A stretch of 64,000 nucleotides of DNA. It comes from Halichoerus grypus. Taxonomy: Eukaryota > Chordata > Mammalia > Carnivora > Phocidae. A model generated the notes under the pieces. It was not told the origin of the DNA. It saw only the letters and a list, made by a program, of their open reading frames with translations, and made no database searches. The position numbers and the translations under genes are program-made. The DNA is taken from the NCBI RefSeq assembly GCF_964656455.1, contig NC_135722.1, positions 91,817,313 through 91,881,312 of the forward strand, read 5' to 3'. Below are positions 58,346 through 64,000 of this stretch, piece by piece. Position 1 is the stretch's first letter. The number at the start of each line of letters is the position of its first letter.

Positions 58346-59689
58346 TTAAGGATCTTAATTTTCTGGTGAAAACCCCCACACTTTCATCTAATTCATCCAT
58401 CCTCTATTTTCTTGATCATATTAATCAGAATTGTTTTAAAATCCTTGTTGCCAGCTCCAGAATTGGGATGATCTGAAGATCTGCCTCTACTGTCTCCTTT
58501 TTGCAAATGGCCTTACCTCCTTGTCATTTTTGCACTATATGCTGAACATTGTGGATAAAAGAACTAACTGTTAAGAACCAGAGATGGCTCTAGATGATGC
58601 TGTCTTTTGCCAGAGATGTTTCCCCTTTCTTTTGTTAGGTACAGAGGGTAAGATGCTCATCACTGAATCCGATCAGGGACTGAGCTGAGTTAGGTCAGTG
58701 CTGGAGTTTTAATAAGATTCATTCCACAACTTAATTTTTTCTAATCTTAGAGCCTGATCTTTCCAGATTTTTGATGGGGAGTCTGTTGGGTCTTTGTCTC
58801 TTAATCTCTGGAAGACTGGAGAGGTTCTATTATCCTCTTTGGAGGATTTCAGCTTAATTCTTTCGCCTCCCACTGCATGTAGTTAGTTTCACAATATGGC
58901 CCCTGTTTTGAAGGAGAGATGGGCTGGGTGAATTTGTGTCAGTGAGTTGAATGCAGGCTCCTTCCCTGTGCAGTGTTTTTGTTTCCTAAATACTGCAGAG
59001 TGTAGGAGATTTCACTGTTGGTCTAGTCCAGGGTGAGTTGGCACCCACAAGCAGAAAATTCCTCCAGGGTAAAAATTCCTGGACATTGTCCTCTTACCTC
59101 GAAATGGGTCTGTCCCTTCTGGAAGTTTAATTCATCTTGTCCTCATTTCTTCCATAGCTTCCTGATATCCTGATTTAAAAAACATAATTTTATAGTTAAT
59201 ATAGCCTTTTATTCCCTGCCATGACATACTGCACTTTACCCCAAAGTCTATGTACTAGAATTTTAATATTCATAAGTGATTTTGTGTTTCATATCTCATT
59301 TTCTTTCCTTTTTTTTTTTAACTCGGCCCCATGCCTCTAAAGTCAATTCATGTTGCTATGTTCACAGCTAATCTGTTGTTTTTACTGCTGCAAAATATTT
59401 CATTTTACCTCCTCACTTGCTTGTTGATGAATACACATTTTGCTTGTACTCCTTGTGCCACAGAAAATGTACATTTCCCCTTGTGGTCCTTCAAGAGAAT
59501 TCCATTGGGATATATATGGAGGACCGGGAAGTTTTAGGTCATAGGGCAGCATATAGTTACCTCGTCTTAAGTCATATCATATTGCTCTCTAGAATGGCTG
59601 CGGCTCATAAAGTTTCTTACATTTCCACATCTTCACTGATAGTTAACACCATTCGACTTTAAAATTTGTGTCAGTCTTGTTGAATATAA

Positions 59690-59910
59690 AGTATAGGTTC
59701 TCAAAATGTTGTCCAGGAACACCTGAGAGTATCTGAGGAGCTTTTAAGGGGTCCATAAGGTCAAAACTATTTTCATACTAATATTAAGACACTATTTGGT
59801 CTTTAAACTCCCATTCTTGCAGGACAGTGTAGTGGTGTTTTCCAGAGGCTGCATGATATGTGGTATTTCAATGGCTTCTCCTATAGCAAGCAATCCAAGA
59901 GGGAACAATC
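59690..59910. repeat. hAT-type DNA transposon fossil
   Basis: 'ggggtccataaggtcaaaac', 'tattttcatactaatattaa', 'gtgttttccagaggctgcat' follow a known Charlie-class pattern; exact family not assigned. Confidence 0.5.
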
Positions 59911-60139
59911 TGAGCATGAATGCGTCAGACCCATAGAAGAATCTCAGAGCTTTTGCTGAGGGCTTTGGACTCGCCCTCTCTGACGCTGATGTGGAGGATG
60001 CTGGAGAGAAAAGGCATAGGAAACAAAGATTGTTAATAGCGACGACAACGTTGAATTAAGCCAAAAAGAAAATTGTCATGTCAATATCATGCATGCTAGT
60101 ATATGGGAGAAGTGATGGCTGATGAATAACTCACAAAAG

Positions 60140-60560
60140 GACAACTTTAATACCAGGCACGATGTCTATTGTCGAACCAATCAACCCCATTATAAATACC
60201 ACAACTACCAGCTGGGATCTGGCTTGATGAGACCTGATGACAGCATGCTGTGGTCAGCGTGTAACCCCCAGCCACTGACAAACACAAGCTAGGAACAGAG
60301 CTGTGACATGCTGTCCTCAAATGGTGTCTCGGACACGAAGTTCATCAGTGCCTTAGGGGTAATCATAGAGCAGTTGCCGAGATCCACAAATTACAAGTTT
60401 CTGATGAAGTAGTATATGGGAGTGTGAAGCTGAGAAGTAGGAAATATTAGAGCAATCAAGACCAGGCTCCCCACCGTGGTGCTCTCTAGTAGAGGGCCTG
60501 GAGCCCTGGCTGCCTTGTGCAGCCCCTGAGAATGAACTCTGTCCCTGTAGAGGTATGTTG
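60140..60560 (-). pseudogene. olfactory-receptor pseudogene, frameshifted and internally deleted
   Basis: Minus-strand fragments in different frames follow the olfactory-receptor plan in order. An N-terminal piece TEFILRGCTRQPGLQALY (about 60545-60490) is followed by a stop. Then comes the end of membrane segment 1 and the family hallmark LVLIALIFPTSQLHTPIYYF (about 60470-60405; LHTPMYFF in intact receptors). A stop follows, then FVDLGNCSMITPKALMNFVS. The next section is missing, and a hydrophobic stretch QLVVVVFIMGLIGSTIDIVP (about 60215-60155) resembles membrane segment 5. Several stops and frameshifts; non-functional. In human the OR8 cluster adjoins PANX3, so this is probably an edge relic of that cluster; the subfamily is inferred from position only. 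Confidence 0.75.
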
Positions 60561-60742
60561 TGCAGCAATTCTCTTCCAGGTAGGAGGCCAGGTATGAGCA
60601 TCTGCCCCCACTGAACTGTGTTTTACTCTTCTCACTACACTCAATGTTTGTTAGGAGTCAGATGAGCTGGGCAGTGTTTCAGAGATCAGCATGGTTAGAG
60701 GAAATGGCCAAGGCCTGGAGTTTTTACTGCCTACAGTCTTTT

Positions 60743-61330
60743 TCATACATTTAGAGATAAAGCTTTTTGTGTTGCATTTCTTGGGTCTGGACGTGTATTT
60801 TGCTTCAGAAATTTAATCTCCTTTTTCATAGAGGCAATCCCAAAATATTCACCAGAACATGATAATGTAAAGCTGACATTATCCCAAATCCAGGGAGTAC
60901 AGCGTGGTGTGGTTATAGTTATACCATGTACTGAATGACAAGTCCTGTCCTTATCTACAAAGTGAGAAGTCAAAATATCAACTCTTAAGGTGTTCTGTAA
61001 ACCCAAAATGGGATAATGCATATGGAAATATTTTTTTCAAATGCTCAGTTGCTATAGAAATATGAATTGCCATCAGGCAGCTGGAAATTGACTTTAGATT
61101 TTCCCTGGACCTGAAGCTCTATGACCCAATACAGCAGGAGAGGTTAGTTACCAGCTAAATCAGAGGGCAGTAGTTGGGGTGACAGTACCATGTGGTCAAA
61201 AAGGGGTACAGTCTGCACTCTGACAAGCCATGCATATCAGTATTTTTTTTATTATGTTCAATTAGCCAACATGGGTGATGGGTATTAAGGAGGGCATGTG
61301 TGGTTACGCATATCAGTATTAATGGAGATC
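60743..61330. other. intergenic DNA upstream of the OR pseudogene
   Basis: A 92-codon minus frame (60743-61021) resembles nothing I know. Around 61243-61303 there is a short scrap of carnivore L1 3' end ('gttcaattagccaacat', 'gatgggtattaaggagggca'). Confidence 0.45.
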
Positions 61331-61346
61331 GACTCATTGAATTTTA

Positions 61347-61545
61347 TTTTATTTATTTATTTTTTAAGATTTTACTTATTTATTTGACAGAGAGAGAGCA
61401 CACAAGCAGGGGGAGCAGCAGAGGGAGAGAGAGAAGCAGGCTCCCCACTGAGCAGGGAGCCTGATGCGGGGCTCGATCCCAGGACCCTGGGATCATGACC
61501 TGAGCCAAAGGCAGATGCTTAACCGACTGACCCACCCATGTGCCC
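61347..61545 (-). mobile_element. CAN-SINE
   Basis: Minus orientation with duplication CGACTCATTGAATTTTA (61330-61346) and CGACTCACTGAATTTTA (61546-61562). Confidence 0.93.
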
Positions 61546-61859
61546 CGACTCACTGAATTTTAATGCACCCAGTTGTAGAAGTTAGAAGACCATGAAGAAA
61601 CTGTTTTACATGCTTGCATGTGGTATATGCATGATGTAGCCAAAGATGAAGGAAAGAAATAAAAAACAAGGCATTGTATATATCCATAAAAAAGATGTAA
61701 ATTATCACATTTATCTGTGAAAAATTATATATGCTTGTGAGTGTATGTATTGAAAACTGTAAAAAAGCAGAAAAGAAGTAGGATATAGTACTTTGTGTAT
61801 TTATGCCAGTAACTAGATTTTCTTTGTACATGAAACTGAATCCAAATTGGTAGTTGGGT

Positions 61860-62620
61860 TAAGCCCCATGATGCTGGAAAGTCATCATCTATGACTCCCT
61901 ACAGTGTTCTATTAAAGAAAGATTAGATTATATCAACTGAGAATTTTCTAGCTTGAAAAATTCAGGAATCAGAATAATTTTATAGCTTAAAAATTGGGTA
62001 GATTAGGCTTGGAATATAGCTTATCTCAATAAAATTGGGAAAAAAGATGAGTTCTATCTTTTGGTCTTTCTGTACTCAGAGGAGCTCAGGAAAATTCAGG
62101 TTAGGTCAGGGTTAGAAGTAAGTGAAGCCAGAAATAGAACATAATATGTTCACAGATCAAAAGAAAAATGATTTGAGTCGGGAACCAGATCCCCCTCCTC
62201 TGTGTATCCTTTGTATTGGGGTCCCAAGAAGTCTGTCCTTAAATTCCCGTCTTATGTCGTACTCCACCCCTCAGAGTGGAGTATGCAGAAATATTAAGAA
62301 GAGGCACATAGAAAGTCATGGGGACAGCATTCACTCTAGAAAAAAGAAACAGAACCAGGAAAGAAACATACTCATAGGACAGTAAACATTAAGTATTGAG
62401 AAATTCAAACTGTGATGTACCTATGTTGGGGGGATAGGAGAGAAGAATTGGGGGTTCAGTGAGTATAAGAGAACTAAATCCAAATCAAATCTAATTCCCT
62501 TAGCAAATAACTCATAATAACTATAATGAGTTAGAAACTATTCTGGGCCCTGAATTAGCGAATAATGTCTAAATTATGTCTAAATAATTAAGTGAATCAA
62601 CAAATAGCACTGTAAGCTTA
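61860..62620. other. intergenic DNA without recognised features
   Basis: AT-rich; an 87-codon plus frame (62122-62385) shows no similarity I recognise. Confidence 0.5.
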
Positions 62621-62629
62621 TTATTTAAG

Positions 62630-62825
62630 TCTGTTTTCCATCTTGACTGTGTGACCCTGAGCGAGTTATATGACCACAGGAAGCCTAGGCTCCCTTAGCT
62701 AGAGCTTGGGAATTATTATAGTAGCTACTTCATAGGATCGTGAGGTTTAAATCACCATGGGACCTGGTAAATAGCAAGTGTTCAATAAATGTTAACTCTT
62801 GTGTTGTTTATTATTATTATTTACA
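62630..62825 (+). repeat. MIR SINE
   Basis: Sense MIR: 'gtgtgaccctgagcgagtta' through 'aagtgttcaataaatgttaa'. Confidence 0.75.
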
Positions 62826-63054
62826 TGCTCACATCATGGTATTTAACCAAAGCGCTAGTATCCCCACAGTGGCAAAGTACTCAAATCTTAGACATGTTTT
62901 CTAGAAGCGTGCATCCTCATTGTTGGGAATCTAAACTGACAGACATCTGTGTCTAAGATTTATTTCCTAAAATAAAAATAATTTAAATTCTAGTTACTTT
63001 AGTTGCTTTACTTATATAATTAATGCCATTTGCATAATTCAGTAGAGTTTATGC

Positions 63055-63240
63055 ATTCCTTTCACACATTTAAATCATTTAATCCTCATAAAAATCTTGG
63101 GGGCAGATGGTACTTATTAGCAGGAATTATAATATGTTTTTTATTGGTGAAGAAATTCAAGAGCAGATAGATTAAGAGATTTGCCCAAGGTCACAGAACT
63201 GAGAGATGACTTGGAACTTGAAACCAAAGAACTTTTTTTT
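63055..63240 (-). repeat. MIR SINE
   Basis: Antisense MIR: 'tcatttaatcctcataaaaa', 'agatttgcccaaggtcacag'. Confidence 0.75.
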
Positions 63241-63252
63241 CCCTTGCCTCTA

Positions 63253-63435
63253 GTTCCGTGGTTCTTAACATGTGGTTCACAGATCAGCACCATCAGCACC
63301 CCCTGGGAATTTGTAATATAAACCTTGGGCCCCACCCAGATCTATCAAAATTCTGGAGATGAGGCCTGCAATTTGAGTCGTAACTTTTCTAGGCAATTCT
63401 GATGTACATGAACATTTGACAGCCACTGTGTTCTA
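63253..63435. repeat. hAT-Charlie (MER5-like) DNA transposon fossil
   Basis: 'ccgtggttcttaacatgtgg', 'catcagcaccccctgggaat' and 'ttgggccccacccagatcta' match the MER5-type consensus pattern, ending near 'agccactgtgttctaag'. Confidence 0.7.
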
Positions 63436-63541
63436 AGTTTGTAGCCTTTTAAATATGTACACCTGTGTCTCTCAGGCACTTTATTCTTGATGTCTTACTA
63501 TTAGCACAGCACAGGGAAAAAGAGGAATGCTGTATTAGTAT

Positions 63542-63560
63542 GATATATATATATATATAT
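63542..63560. repeat. (AT)n microsatellite
   Basis: About nine AT units followed by a T run. Confidence 0.9.
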
Positions 63561-63717
63561 TTTTTAATCTTCCAGGAAACTAAAGCTCAAAAAGTTACTC
63601 AAGTTACCAGGTAGCTAGTAAGAGACGGAACTGGGCCTGGGACCCAGGACCTCTGGCCACCAGCCCATCCTGTAACACACTGTTTTGCTAGAACAGACTT
63701 TTTGTTGGACTTTATTT

Positions 63718-63895
63718 ATTTTTAAAGATTTTATTTACTTACTTGAGAGAGAGACAGAGATAGCGAGAGAAAGCAGGAGCGGGGAGGAGAGGGAGAAGCC
63801 GGGTTCCTACTGAGCAGGGAGCCTGATGTTGGGCTCGATCCTAAGACCCCGGGATCATGACCTGAGCCAAAGGCAGACGCTTAACCAGGCGCCCC
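63718..63895 (-). mobile_element. CAN-SINE lacking part of its tRNA-like head
   Basis: Minus orientation; the ACTGACTGAGCCACC stretch is missing between 'gcttaac' and 'caggcgcccc'. Perfect duplication TGGACTTTATTT at 63706-63717 and 63896-63907. Confidence 0.92.
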
Positions 63896-64000
63896 TGGAC
63901 TTTATTTTTTAAAGTAAAATTGATTTACTGGATTTCTGGAGATAAACAGGAGAGGGATCTTATTACTGTGTTTCATAAGCATATTTTTTTAATTTCAAAA

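Noticed and set aside
60743..61021. 92-codon minus frame near the OR pseudogene
   Set aside because: Considered as the receptor's 5' part or a viral relic, but the sequence matches no receptor segment and nothing else I know, so no function is claimed.
1..64000. CRISPR arrays, prophage, operons, tRNA or rRNA genes
   Set aside because: None seen. The window is mammalian and its short tandem repeats are microsatellites and SINE tails. The CAN-SINE heads look tRNA-like but are transposons.

Overview
The window is mammalian nuclear DNA, almost certainly from a carnivore. Twelve copies of the tRNA-Lys-derived CAN-SINE, which is confined to Carnivora, are scattered through it, most of them full length and flanked by readable target-site duplications. 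A carnivore-type 5'-truncated L1 with a perfect duplication is also present. The SINE subfamily looks like a caniform (dog, bear, seal or weasel side), but I cannot name the species. There are no bacterial-type genes, CRISPR arrays or tRNA/rRNA genes.

Three protein-coding genes can be read exon by exon with consistent splice phases. (1) SIAE, sialic acid acetylesterase, plus strand: eight exons from 5473 to the stop at 30755. They correspond to residue 77 onward of the 523-residue human protein; the signal-peptide exons lie to the left of the window. (2) TBRG1 (NIAM), minus strand: nine coding exons, 44563 down to 34499, adding up to 411 codons plus stop, the same length as human. (3) PANX3, pannexin-3 channel, minus strand: four coding exons, 54476 down to 48126, adding up to 392 codons plus stop, also the human length. 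SIAE and TBRG1 converge tail to tail; TBRG1 and PANX3 are head to tail. This is the gene order of human 11q24.2 (PANX3-TBRG1-SIAE) read in the opposite direction.

Beyond PANX3 (54.9-64 kb) the DNA is repeat-rich and without intact genes. At about 60.15-60.56 kb it holds a decayed olfactory-receptor pseudogene, which fits the OR8 cluster that borders PANX3 in human. The SIAE introns (1-30 kb) are full of L1, CAN-SINE, MIR and one recurrent ancient repeat that is always in the same orientation.

Regulatory candidates are the CpG island at the TBRG1 start (with ETS-like and TTACGTAA motifs and a 14-codon upstream ORF that overlaps the start codon), a CpG-rich block inside a SIAE intron (13.06-13.96 kb), and a small CpG cluster between the convergent SIAE and TBRG1 3' ends. 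I found no evidence for a new multi-gene system. The points most worth a second look are regulatory and evolutionary. The three genes do not form one pathway: SIAE works on sialic acids in the lysosomal/secretory route, TBRG1 is a nuclear growth-control protein, and PANX3 is a membrane channel of skeletal tissue and skin.
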